The notes under the pieces are model-generated. The model searched no databases, was not told the DNA's origin, and worked only from the letters and a program-made list of their open reading frames with translations. A stretch of 37,008 bases of DNA from RBG-16-66-20 sp035499575 (lineage in GTDB: Bacteria > Pseudomonadota > Gammaproteobacteria > Burkholderiales > SG8-39), in assembly GCA_035499575.1 (NCBI GenBank), contig DATJYN010000152.1:1-37008 (forward strand), in the 5' to 3' direction. Both the position numbers and the translations under genes were made by a program. Positions 26,044-33,311 of this stretch are shown one piece after another; the first letter of the stretch is position 1, and each line of letters begins with the position of its first letter.

Positions 26044-27494
26044 GCGCGCTTCAGGCCGCCCAGCAGCGCGGCAACCGGGCGCTCGCGCGTCTTGGCATGC
26101 GCGGAAACGGGTTCAACCACCTTGGCAGCCGGGGATGCCGGCGCGGTACCCGGCTCGTAGGGCCGGGAAAAGATCGGGTCGGAGGACTTGGACTGCGGGC
26201 GGGAATTCGACGGACTGCCGTGCTGGGCGTGCTGCGGTCTGAGTTGATGCGGCTTCGGTTGCTGCGGCTGCGAATGCCGCTCCGACGGCCTCTGCGCCGG
26301 GCGGCCGTCGCGCCTCCCGTGCCCGCCGCGTTCCCTGGATTCGCCGCCCATCATCGTCGCGACGGTGCCGGCGCTGGGTTCGAAGCCCGCGACCAGCACG
26401 CGCTCGATTTTCTTCTTGATCAGCTTCTCGATCGCCGCCAGCGCCTCGGCATCCTCCGGCGCAGCCAGCGAGATCGCCTCGCCGGTCATGCCCGCGCGGC
26501 CGGTGCGGCCGATGCGGTGCACGTAGTCCTCGGGCGAATGCGGAATGTCGAAATTGATCACCTGCGGCAGGCCCTCGATGTCGAGGCCGCGCGAGGCGAC
26601 GTCCGTGGCCACCAGCACCGCGGTCTTGCCGGCCTTGAAGGCCTCCAGCGCGGCTTCGCGCTCGGACTGCGTCTTGTCGCCGTGGATGGCGTCGGACTGG
26701 ATGTGGTCCTTGCGCAACTGGTGCGCCAGGCGGTTGGCGCCGATGCGCGTGCCGCAGAACACGAGCACCTGCTTCAGGCCGCGCGTCTGGATCAGGTAGG
26801 ACAGGACCTCGCGCTTCTTCTCGCGCGGCACCGGATGCACGATGTGCGTGACCAGGTCGGCGGCCGCGTTGCGCGCCGCGATCTGCACCTCGGCCGGATT
26901 GACGAGCAGGGTCTTGGTGAGCTTGCGGATCTCGTCCGGGAACGTGGCCGAGAACAGCAGGTTCTGCCGCACCGGCGGCAGCAGCGCGATGATGCGCTTG
27001 ATGTCCGGCATGAAGCCCATGTCCAGCATGCGGTCGGCCTCGTCCAGGATCAGCACCGACACTTGGTTGAACATCACCGTCTTGTTGTGCACGTGGTCGA
27101 GCAGCCGTCCCGGGGTCGCCACCAGGATCTCGACGCCCTTGCGCAGCGCGGCGATCTGCGCGTTCATGTCCGAGCCGCCGTAGACGATGGCGGTACGCAA
27201 CGGCATGTGCCTCGCGTAGTCGCGGAAACTTTCCTCGACCTGGATCGCGAGTTCGCGCGTCGGCGCCAGCACCAGCACGCGGATTGGATGGCGCGCGGGC
27301 GAGGCCGACGTGCTCGCGTGCGGCGCGAGGCGCTGCAAGGTAGGCAGGGCAAAGGCGGCGGTCTTGCCGGTGCCGGTCTGGGCGCCGGCCATGAGGTCGC
27401 GGCCCTCGAGCACGAGGGGGATCGCCTGCTCCTGGATCGGGCTTGGCTGCTCGTAGCCCATGTCCTTCACCGCCTGCAGCAGCGGCGGGATCAA
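26040..27494 (-). CDS. rhlE: DEAD-box RNA helicase RhlE, true start probably slightly upstream
   Basis: 484 residues counted from TTG 27494. Motifs in order: Q motif YEQPSPIQEQAIP, AQTGTGKTAAF, PTRELAIQ, TPGRLLDH, DEADRMLDMGF, SATF, FCGTR, RGLDIEGLPQVINFD and HRIGRTGRAG. The last 110 residues are rich in Arg, Gln, Pro, Ser and His and probably disordered RNA-contacting tail. Family members begin S-F-x-x-L-G-L; here GFEKLGL precedes the TTG in the same frame, and no ATG, GTG or TTG lies further upstream before the stop at 27540-27542, so translation may start at ATC 27521, which has AAGG nine bases ahead. A perfect TATAAT lies at 27553-27558 on this strand. It unwinds structured RNA in ribosome assembly and mRNA decay. 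Confidence 0.93.
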   Translation of the reverse strand: MIPPLLQAVKDMGYEQPSPIQEQAIPLVLEGRDLMAGAQTGTGKTAAFALPTLQRLAPHASTSASPARHPIRVLVLAPTRELAIQVEESFRDYARHMPLRTAIVYGGSDMNAQIAALRKGVEILVATPGRLLDHVHNKTVMFNQVSVLILDEADRMLDMGFMPDIKRIIALLPPVRQNLLFSATFPDEIRKLTKTLLVNPAEVQIAARNAAADLVTHIVHPVPREKKREVLSYLIQTRGLKQVLVFCGTRIGANRLAHQLRKDHIQSDAIHGDKTQSEREAALEAFKAGKTAVLVATDVASRGLDIEGLPQVINFDIPHSPEDYVHRIGRTGRAGMTGEAISLAAPEDAEALAAIEKLIKKKIERVLVAGFEPSAGTVATMMGGESRERGGHGRRDGRPAQRPSERHSQPQQPKPHQLRPQHAQHGSPSNSRPQSKSSDPIFSRPYEPGTAPASPAAKVVEPVSAHAKTRERPVAALLGGLKRA

Positions 27495-27552
27495 GCCTAG
27501 TTTTTCGAAACCGGAACTGATGACGTAACGCCTTGAAAACTAAGGAGGCCGG

Positions 27553-27558
27553 ATTATA
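27553..27558 (-). promoter_or_regulatory. Consensus -10 box upstream of rhlE
   Basis: The minus strand reads TATAAT here, between the stop of the PaaI-type gene (27562) and the rhlE start region, giving an untranslated leader of roughly 30-55 bases. A perfect -10 is rare in this GC-rich window. No convincing -35 with 16-18 base spacing was found. Confidence 0.45.
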
Positions 27559-27561
27559 CGC

Positions 27562-27966
27562 CTATGCAGCAATGACGAGTTGGGTCTGCGTGACGAGGGC
27601 CACCAGCTTGCCCGCCTCCGAACGGATGCTGGTCTGGCAGACCACGGTGGTGCGGCCCTTGTGGACCGGCACCGATTCGCCGACGACGCGGCTGCCTAGC
27701 GGCGCGCCGCTGATGAAATTGGTCTTCGATTCGATGGTCGTGGTGCGCGAGCCCTGCGGCATGTTGAGGATCGCCGCCACCGCGCCCAGCGTGTCGGCGA
27801 ACGCCATGATCGCGCCGCCGTGCAGGTTGTCGCCGATGGTGCACAGGTCCTTGCGCACCGCCAGCTGCGCGACCACCTTGTCCGGCGTCACATCAGTGAA
27901 CTCGATGCCCATCAGGTCGGGCAGCAGGCCCTTGACCTTTTCCTGCATCGCCGCCGAGAGGTTCAT
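27562..27966 (-). CDS. PaaI-family hotdog thioesterase
   Basis: 134 residues of hotdog fold. NLHGGAIMAFADTLGAVAA is the family's catalytic helix region (HGG followed by D-T), and TTIESKTNFISGA and GRTTVVCQTSIRSE give the two core strands. Such enzymes hydrolyse acyl-CoA thioesters; the narrow substrate is not predictable, and no paa genes are nearby. It follows the unknown 176-residue gene by 13 bases and precedes rhlE, all on the minus strand. Confidence 0.9.
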   Translation of the reverse strand: MNLSAAMQEKVKGLLPDLMGIEFTDVTPDKVVAQLAVRKDLCTIGDNLHGGAIMAFADTLGAVAAILNMPQGSRTTTIESKTNFISGAPLGSRVVGESVPVHKGRTTVVCQTSIRSEAGKLVALVTQTQLVIAA

Positions 27967-27979
27967 ATCGGTGGTTGGC

Positions 27980-28510
27980 TCAGTTGATCGTCCGTCGGCT
28001 GCGTTCGGGTGCGGCTTCCTGCGATTCGACGCCGGGCAGCTTGAGTTCCATGTCCCAGTCGCTCTTCTTCACCGCCGCCTGCAGCAGGCGGCAGACCGAA
28101 TGCAGCAACACGGGATCCAGCGTGAGGGTCACGCCCTGGCCTTCGGAAGGATGCATGGCCAGCACCGGATGGCCGTTCGGGTCGTGCCCTGTCTGGATGC
28201 GCGCGAGCAGCAGCGGTTCGGCGCCGAGCGGCGTCGCGCGCGCGCTGTCGTCGTAGGGTTTGGCGAAGTTCGCCTTCGACACCGCCTGCTCGTGCTCGAT
28301 GGTGAGCAGCGCCTTGCGCGCCTCGGGATTGGGCTGGGTGCGGATGCGCGGGCTCGCTTCCTCGGCCAGCTTGACCAGCAGCGGCCAGAGCAGCTTGACG
28401 AAGCGCCGCGTCAGCCACATGCGCACCTCGACCTTCTCGCTCGCCGCGATCAGCATCAGCATGCGGTCCTGCTCGGCGGCGAAATCGATCTTCAGCTGGT
28501 GCAGGCGCAT
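27980..28510 (-). CDS. Conserved-looking protein of unknown function
   Basis: 176 residues, no signal or membrane segment, and no domain I can name. The N-terminal half is helical and mixed-charge (HQLKIDFAAEQDRMLMLIAASEK, RRFVKLLWPLLVKLAEEASP), and the C-terminal half has GVTLTLDPVLLHSVCRLLQAAVKKSDWDMELKLP. Codon use matches neighbours and the frame is stable, so it is a real gene. It starts 25 bases from the divergent GNAT gene and is followed at 13 bases by the thioesterase. The basic tail (ERSRRTIN) is the only suggestion of nucleic-acid or protein contact. Confidence 0.75.
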   Translation of the reverse strand: MRLHQLKIDFAAEQDRMLMLIAASEKVEVRMWLTRRFVKLLWPLLVKLAEEASPRIRTQPNPEARKALLTIEHEQAVSKANFAKPYDDSARATPLGAEPLLLARIQTGHDPNGHPVLAMHPSEGQGVTLTLDPVLLHSVCRLLQAAVKKSDWDMELKLPGVESQEAAPERSRRTIN

Positions 28511-28535
28511 GGGCTGTGCCGGATTGTAGAATGCT

Positions 28536-29009
28536 TTGGTGCTGAATATTGTTACCGCGGCGACGGCGCAGGACTACGCGGACGCCGGCACGCTATTCCG
28601 CGAATACTCTGGCCTGGTCGCCGAAGCGCTGCGCCACCAGAACTTCGGCGATGAAGTCGCCGCGCTGCCCGGAGAGTACGCGCCCCCGGGGGGCATCCTG
28701 CTGCTCGCCCGCGGCGAAGGGGAAATCGCGGCCGGTTGCGTGGCGCTGCGGCGCCTGGATGCCGCCACCGGCGAGATAAAGCGCATGTACGTGCGCGAAC
28801 GCTACCGGGGCAGCGGTCTTGGCCGGCGCCTTGCCGTGTCGGTCATCGATACGGCGAGGCGGCTGGGCTATGCGCGCGTGGTGCTCGACACTCTGCCGAA
28901 GCTTGCCTCCGCGATCGCGCTCTACCGCGACCTCGGCTTCGGGGAAATCGATCCCTACCTGGCGTCGCCGACGCCAGGTGCGCTCTGCTTTGAACTTAGA
29001 TTTTCCTGA
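28536..29009 (+). CDS. GNAT-family N-acetyltransferase
   Basis: 157 residues counted from TTG 28536; GTG 28539 one codon later is an equal candidate and neither has a good ribosome site. The acetyl-CoA loop is YRGSGLGRRLAVSVIDTARRLGY, preceded by the strand EIKRMYVRERY and followed by VLDTLPKLASAIALYRDLGF, the canonical GNAT order. Substrate unknown. Its last 14 bases overlap the end of the convergent rfaE2 gene. A perfect 11-bp inverted repeat lies in its final codons (28957-28979). Confidence 0.9.
   Translation: MVLNIVTAATAQDYADAGTLFREYSGLVAEALRHQNFGDEVAALPGEYAPPGGILLLARGEGEIAAGCVALRRLDAATGEIKRMYVRERYRGSGLGRRLAVSVIDTARRLGYARVVLDTLPKLASAIALYRDLGFGEIDPYLASPTPGALCFELRFS
28957..28979. repeat. 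Perfect 11-bp inverted repeat at the GNAT/rfaE2 convergence
   Basis: ACCTGGCGTCG-C-CGACGCCAGGT, a 23-base near-complete palindrome, lies 30 bases before the GNAT stop and 17 bases beyond the rfaE2 stop. As RNA it would form a ten-pair GC-rich hairpin with a three-base loop. No T-tract follows on either strand, so it may be a stabilising 3' hairpin for the rfaE2 transcript, a factor-dependent terminator, or a DNA-binding palindrome. Confidence 0.6.
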
Positions 29010-29469
29010 TTTTCTCGAGCAACGCGGAACTCGAGCGCTGGTGCTCGAACGGGATTGACAGCACGCGGCCACCGCGCGCGAGCGTCTCCTTGGCGCCGAC
29101 GATTTTGTCCGCGGGCCAGTCGCCGCCCTTGACCAGCACCTCCGGACGCAACAGTTCGATCAGCGCGGCAGGCGTGTCCTCGTCGAACCACGTCACGGCG
29201 TCCACCGATTGCAGCGCGGCGATCACCGCCATGCGGTCGTCCAGGCCGTTCACCGGCCGCCCTTCGCCCTTGCCGAGCCGGCGTGCGGAGGCGTCGCCGT
29301 TCAGCGCGACCACCAGCGCCGCACCCAGCTCGCGCGCCTGCGCGAGGTAGGTCACGTGTCCCCGGTGCAGCAGGTCGAAAACGCCGTTGGTGAACACCAG
29401 CGGCCGCGCCAGGCCGGCGGCCCAGCGCGCGGCGCCGGCGGGCGCTCGGATTTTTTCTTCGAAGCGCAG
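28996..29469 (-). CDS. rfaE2: D-glycero-beta-D-manno-heptose 1-phosphate adenylyltransferase, probable CTG start
   Basis: 157 residues if begun at CTG 29469. The catalytic part is FTNGVFDLLHRGHVTYL with the HxGH nucleotidyl-transferase motif, then GDDR-equivalent NGLDDRMAVIAALQSVDAV, RPEVLVKGGDW, and RSSSALLEKI. The usual start in many annotation schemes would be GTG 29397, but residues encoded upstream (RFEEKIRAPAGAARW...LARPLV) match the family N-terminus and begin right after the CTG, 13 bases behind the BON-protein stop, with a G-rich stretch six bases ahead. It adds AMP to heptose-1-P, making ADP-heptose for LPS. Single-domain form, with no fused kinase. Confidence 0.9.
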   Translation of the reverse strand: MRFEEKIRAPAGAARWAAGLARPLVFTNGVFDLLHRGHVTYLAQARELGAALVVALNGDASARRLGKGEGRPVNGLDDRMAVIAALQSVDAVTWFDEDTPAALIELLRPEVLVKGGDWPADKIVGAKETLARGGRVLSIPFEHQRSSSALLEKIRKI

Positions 29470-29482
29470 GCTGCGCCCCGCC

Positions 29483-30124
29483 CTACTTCTTCGTTTCCTC
29501 GGCCTTGGGCTTGGCCGGCGGCGCGCAGGCGGGGTCGGTCGGCTTGCAGTACTCGAAAATCTTCACTACCTTGCGCACGCCGCCGGTGGTGCGCGCGATT
29601 TCGACCGCGCTCTCGGCTTCGGCCTCGGTAACGATGCCGAGCAGGTAGACCACCGAAGCCTCGGTGACCACCTTGACGTGCACCGGGTTGAACTTGCCCC
29701 CGTCCACGAAGCGCGCCTTCACCTTGCCGGTGGTCGTGCCGTCGCCCGCGCGAGACATCATCGAGGAGAGTTCGCCAACCTGCAGCTCGTTGGTGACACC
29801 GCGGACGTTCGGCAGGCCCTGGACGATCTTCTCGACTTCCGCCTTGGCCTTGTCGTCGGCCACCTCGCCCGTGACCAGCACATTGCGGTTGTAGGAGGTA
29901 ACGTTGACGTGCGCCTTGTCGCCGAACTTCTCTCCGATGCGGTTCGAGGCGACCAGCTCGATGCGTTCGTCCTCGATCTGCGTCCCGGTGGTGCGCCGGT
30001 CGGCCGCCGACAGGGCCGCGGCGCCAGCACCAGCGGCGGCCACGCCGAGGCAGCCCTGCAACGGTACCGCGAGCGTCATCGCCGCCAGCAGCGCCAGAAT
30101 CGTGGGGTAGCGGATATTTTTCAT
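29483..30124 (-). CDS. BON-domain outer-membrane lipoprotein, DolP/YraP-like
   Basis: 213 residues. The signal ends in a lipobox, PLQGC, with Cys25 as the acylation site. Two BON domains follow, about residues 45-115 (ASNRIGEKFGDKAHVNVTSYNRNVLVTGEVAD) and 120-190 (HVKVVTEASVVYLLGIVTEAEAESAVEIARTTGGV). The C-terminus has a Pro/Lys/Ala tail. Homologues such as E. coli DolP bind anionic lipids at the cell envelope and support outer-membrane integrity. The ATG is in a 4-base overlap with the SIS gene stop; the joint includes a run of seven A's. This is the same neighbour order as diaA-dolP in E. coli. Confidence 0.92.
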   Translation of the reverse strand: MKNIRYPTILALLAAMTLAVPLQGCLGVAAAGAGAAALSAADRRTTGTQIEDERIELVASNRIGEKFGDKAHVNVTSYNRNVLVTGEVADDKAKAEVEKIVQGLPNVRGVTNELQVGELSSMMSRAGDGTTTGKVKARFVDGGKFNPVHVKVVTEASVVYLLGIVTEAEAESAVEIARTTGGVRKVVKIFEYCKPTDPACAPPAKPKAEETKK

Positions 30125-30717
30125 TTTTTTTCTCCGTAAAGCTGCGTATCGATGCCGTCGCAGAAGCAGTGCAGCGCCAGCAGGTGGACCTCCTGGATGC
30201 GCATGGTGCGCGTATGCGGGACGCAGACCTGCACGTCGTCGGCGCCCAACAGCGCGGCCATCCTGCCGCCGCCGTTGCCGGTTAGAGCGACGATGCGCAC
30301 GCCAAGTTCCCGCGCCGCGCGCATCGCCGCGACGACATTCGCCGAATTGCCCGAAGTCGAAATCGCCAGCAGCACGTCGCCCTTCCTGCCGAGCGCGCGC
30401 AGCTGCTTCTCGAACACCTGCTCGTAGCTGTAGTCGTTGCCGATCGAGGTGAGCGCGGAGGAGTCGGTGGTCAGCGCGAGGCCGGCGAGCGGCGGGCGCT
30501 CGCGCTCGAAGCGATTGACCAGTTCCGCGGCGAAGTGCTGCGCGTCGGCCGCTGAGCCGCCATTGCCGCAGGCGAGGATCTTGCCGCCGGCCTTGAGCGA
30601 GGCGGACATCAGCGCGATCGCGCGCGCGATGGGCGCCGCGAGGACCTTGGCGGATTCCTGCTTTAGCCGCGCACTGTCGGCAAAATGCGACGCAACCTGC
30701 GCTTCCATCGTTGGCAT
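30121..30717 (-). CDS. gmhA: SIS-domain sugar isomerase, GmhA/DiaA type
   Basis: 198 residues. The SIS fold shows ILACGNGGSAADAQHFAAELVNRF, LTTDSSALTSIGNDYSYEQVFEKQL, AISTSGNSANVVAAMRAAREL and TMRIQEVHLLALHCFCDGID. GmhA converts sedoheptulose-7-P to heptose-7-P; DiaA, a close relative, binds DnaA. The synteny rsmI-yraN-SIS-BON equals that around diaA, but the presence of rfaE2 in the same operon favours the heptose role; both could hold. The gene starts one base after the HIRAN stop, and ATG 30717 is preferred over 30708 because of position. Confidence 0.88.
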   Translation of the reverse strand: MPTMEAQVASHFADSARLKQESAKVLAAPIARAIALMSASLKAGGKILACGNGGSAADAQHFAAELVNRFERERPPLAGLALTTDSSALTSIGNDYSYEQVFEKQLRALGRKGDVLLAISTSGNSANVVAAMRAARELGVRIVALTGNGGGRMAALLGADDVQVCVPHTRTMRIQEVHLLALHCFCDGIDTQLYGEKK

Positions 30718-30718
30718 T

Positions 30719-31078
30719 TTACTCGATGTAAACCTCGAACTCGATGCGCCGTGCCGGGTTCGGATGCTCGGCGAGGCGGCTGACGCGCGCGCGCAGCGGC
30801 GTGCCGCGCTCGAGGCCCCAGGCGAGTGCGGCGTTCTGGCGCCGCGGCACGTAGCCGAGCTTGCGGCCGCGCCATTCGACGCGCACCGCGTTCGGGTCGT
30901 GCGCGTTGCCGGGCTCCGCCACCAGATCCAACGCGTCGCCAAGGCGCATCTGCGGCCAGACATCGGCCGCCTCGCCGTAGCGGAAGCCGGCCAGCGGCGA
31001 GCTCTGCACCAGAAATTGAATATTTTGTGCTTGAGCCGAAAACGCAAACAGGAAAAGCAGGCTAGCCGTAAAACGCAT
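30719..31078 (-). CDS. Secreted HIRAN-domain protein
   Basis: 119 residues with a Sec signal peptide ending SAQA about residue 17, so the mature part should be periplasmic. The body is one HIRAN domain: FLVQSSPLAGFRYGEA, LGDALDLVAEPGNAHDPNAVRVEWRGRKLGYVPRRQN. HIRAN domains normally sit in DNA-repair helicases or stand alone near phage genes and bind single-stranded DNA ends; a periplasmic copy is unexpected. It overlaps yraN by 17 bases and precedes gmhA by one base, so it is in the operon. Function unknown. Confidence 0.88.
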   Translation of the reverse strand: MRFTASLLFLFAFSAQAQNIQFLVQSSPLAGFRYGEAADVWPQMRLGDALDLVAEPGNAHDPNAVRVEWRGRKLGYVPRRQNAALAWGLERGTPLRARVSRLAEHPNPARRIEFEVYIE

Positions 31079-31403
31079 TGCGGATCCACTGGATGCGGCC
31101 GTGCTCGAGGGAATCGAGCAGCAGCACGTCGAACCGGCAGTCCGCGTCCGGGCGCCGCATCAGGTACAGGCGCGCGGCGGCCACCAGGCGGGCCTGCTTG
31201 GCCGCGGTCACGCTCTCGGCGGCCCCGCCGTAGCGCTGGCCGCTCCGGTAGCGCACTTCGGCGAACACCAGCGTGCCGCCCTCCTCGGCGACCAGGTCGA
31301 TCTCGCCGCGCCGGCAGCGCCAGTTGCGCGCCAGTACGCGCAGACCGGCCTTGCGCAGCAGTTCGGCACATAGTTCCTCGGCTCGCGCGCCGGCCCGGTT
31401 CAT
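31062..31403 (-). CDS. yraN: UPF0102/YraN family nuclease-like protein
   Basis: 113 residues, normal for YraN. The restriction-endonuclease-like core is RRGEIDLVAEEGGTLVFAEVRYRSG, with GExD...ExRxR as putative metal-binding residues; the start MNRAGARAEELCAELL is typical. A ribosome site AAGGTG lies before the ATG. The protein is often found beside rsmI, here divergent from it with 41 bases between. Activity is unproven in the family. Confidence 0.94.
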   Translation of the reverse strand: MNRAGARAEELCAELLRKAGLRVLARNWRCRRGEIDLVAEEGGTLVFAEVRYRSGQRYGGAAESVTAAKQARLVAAARLYLMRRPDADCRFDVLLLDSLEHGRIQWIRNAFYG

Positions 31404-31444
31404 GGCACCTTAACGAACCGCCGCCTCGTAAGGTTGACCCGCTT

Positions 31445-32269
31445 TTGGCTTCCACTTCCGGAACGCTCTACGTCGTTGCCACGCCGATCGGCAACCTCGG
31501 CGATTCGAGTCCCCGCTCGATCGAGGTCCTGCGCGCGGCGGACATCATCGCCTGCGAAGACACCCGGACCTCGCGTGCCCTGCTTGCGCACCATGGCATC
31601 ACGGCGCGAACCGTCGCACTGCACGCGCACAACGAACGCGAGGCGGGCGAGAAGCTGCTGCGCGCCCTCCGCGAAGGCAGCACGATAGCGCTGGTTAGCG
31701 ACGCCGGCACGCCAGGCATTTCGGACCCGGGCGCCCTGCTGGTGGCCGCCGCGCACCGCGAAGGACTGCGCGTCGTGCCGGTGCCCGGAGCCAATGCCGC
31801 CGTAACCGCAGTTTCGGCGGCAGGTTTCGATGCCGGCCGATTCCTGTTCGCAGGGTTCCTGCCCGCCAAGCCGAAGAAAGCGTTGGAAGACCTCGACCTG
31901 CCCGTTCCAGTGATCCTCTACGAAGCGCCGCACCGCGTGCTTGCGACCGTGCAGGCGCTGCTCGAGCGTTTCGGGCCTGAGCGAGAAATCGTGATCGCGC
32001 GCGAGCTGAGCAAGAAATTCGAGGAGGTCGCGAGGATGCGCCTGGCCGATGCCCCGGCCTGGCTCGACGGCCCGCACCGGCAGGACGGCGAATTCGTGCT
32101 GGTGCTCGGCCCGGGCGCGCGGAAAAGTGCCGACCGTGCGGAAGCCGGGCACGTAATGAAAATCCTCCTCGAGAAACTGCCGGCCGGCGAGGCCGCGAAG
32201 CTCGCCGCGCGCATCACCGGCGTGCCCAGGAACGAGCTCTACAAGGCCGCGCTGAAGGACAGCAAGTAA
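31445..32269 (+). CDS. rsmI: 16S rRNA 2'-O-ribose C1402 methyltransferase RsmI, TTG start
   Basis: 274 residues from TTG 31445, with AAGG eleven bases upstream; the conserved SGTLYVVATPIGNLGDSSPRS begins four residues in. It has the tetrapyrrole-methylase fold of RsmI: CEDTRTSRALLAHHGI, ALVSDAGTPGISDPGA, VVPVPGANAAVTAVSAAG, FLPAKPKKALEDL, YEAPHR and ELSKKFEE. It methylates C1402 in the decoding centre with SAM. The end is eleven bases before pyrC. Confidence 0.95.
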   Translation: MASTSGTLYVVATPIGNLGDSSPRSIEVLRAADIIACEDTRTSRALLAHHGITARTVALHAHNEREAGEKLLRALREGSTIALVSDAGTPGISDPGALLVAAAHREGLRVVPVPGANAAVTAVSAAGFDAGRFLFAGFLPAKPKKALEDLDLPVPVILYEAPHRVLATVQALLERFGPEREIVIARELSKKFEEVARMRLADAPAWLDGPHRQDGEFVLVLGPGARKSADRAEAGHVMKILLEKLPAGEAAKLAARITGVPRNELYKAALKDSK

Positions 32270-32279
32270 AATCCGTCCC

Positions 32280-33311
32280 ATGGACCGGCTCACCATCGCC
32301 CGCCCGGACGACTGGCACCTGCACCTGCGCGACGGCGCGGCGATGGCCTCGGTGCTCGCCGACAGCGCGCGGCAATTCGCGCGCGCGATCGTGATGCCGA
32401 ACCTCGCGCCGCCGGTGCGCACCACCCAGCAGGCGCTGCACTACCGCGAGCGCATCCTGAGCGAACTGCCCGAGGGCGCCGATTTCGATCCGCTGATGAC
32501 GCTCTACCTTACCGACGACACGCCGGTCGAGGAAATCTCGCGCGCCAAGCTCTCGGGGCGCGTGCACGGCGTGAAGCTCTATCCCGCCGGCGCGACCACG
32601 CACTCGGACGCCGGCGTGACGCGCCTGTCGCGCTGCTTTGCGGCGCTGGAAAAAATGGAGCAACTCGGCCTGCCGCTGCTGATCCACGGCGAGGTGACCG
32701 ATCCCGCAGTCGATGTCTTCGACCGCGAGAAGGCCTTCATCGAGGAAATTCTGGGACCGACCGTGGAGCGCTTCAGCGGCCTGAAAATCGTGCTCGAGCA
32801 CATCACCACGCGCGACGCCGTGCAGTACGTCGAAGTCACCGGGCCGAACGTGGGCGCGACCATTACCGCGCACCACCTGCTGCTCAACCGCAATGCCCTC
32901 TTCCTCGGCGGCGTACGGCCGCACCACTACTGCCTGCCGGTGCTGAAGCGCGAGGAGCACCGCGAGGCGCTGGTCGAGGCCGCGACCTCGGGCAATCCGA
33001 AATTCTTCCTCGGCACAGACAGCGCGCCGCACGCGCGCGCGGCGAAGGAAGCCGCCTGCGGCTGCGCCGGCGTCTACAGCGCGCACGCCGCGATCGAACT
33101 CTACGCGACCGCGTTCGAGGAAGCAGGCGCGCTCGACAAGCTCGAAGGCTTCGCCAGCCGCCACGGCGCGGATTTCTACGGCCTGCCGCGCAACCAGGGC
33201 AGCCTGACGCTGGTGCGCGAGGAGTGGACCGTGCCGAAGACCCTGCGCTTCGGCGAGGAGGAGCTGGTGCCGCTGCGCGCCGGCGAGACCATCCCGTGGA
33301 AGCTGGCTTAG
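32280..33311 (+). CDS. pyrC: Dihydroorotase (type II, PyrC)
   Basis: 343 residues, normal for the short dihydroorotase class. HLH in DDWHLHLRDG binds one metal, GVKLYPAGATTHSDAGV contains the carboxylated lysine, HGE and EHITTRDA supply further metal ligands, and GTDSAPHARAAKE the catalytic aspartate. It closes N-carbamoyl-aspartate to dihydroorotate in pyrimidine synthesis. A GGACAGC/GTAAAA stretch precedes the ATG, with no strong ribosome site. The DUF3025 gene overlaps its last 16 bases. Confidence 0.97.
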   Translation: MDRLTIARPDDWHLHLRDGAAMASVLADSARQFARAIVMPNLAPPVRTTQQALHYRERILSELPEGADFDPLMTLYLTDDTPVEEISRAKLSGRVHGVKLYPAGATTHSDAGVTRLSRCFAALEKMEQLGLPLLIHGEVTDPAVDVFDREKAFIEEILGPTVERFSGLKIVLEHITTRDAVQYVEVTGPNVGATITAHHLLLNRNALFLGGVRPHHYCLPVLKREEHREALVEAATSGNPKFFLGTDSAPHARAAKEAACGCAGVYSAHAAIELYATAFEEAGALDKLEGFASRHGADFYGLPRNQGSLTLVREEWTVPKTLRFGEEELVPLRAGETIPWKLA

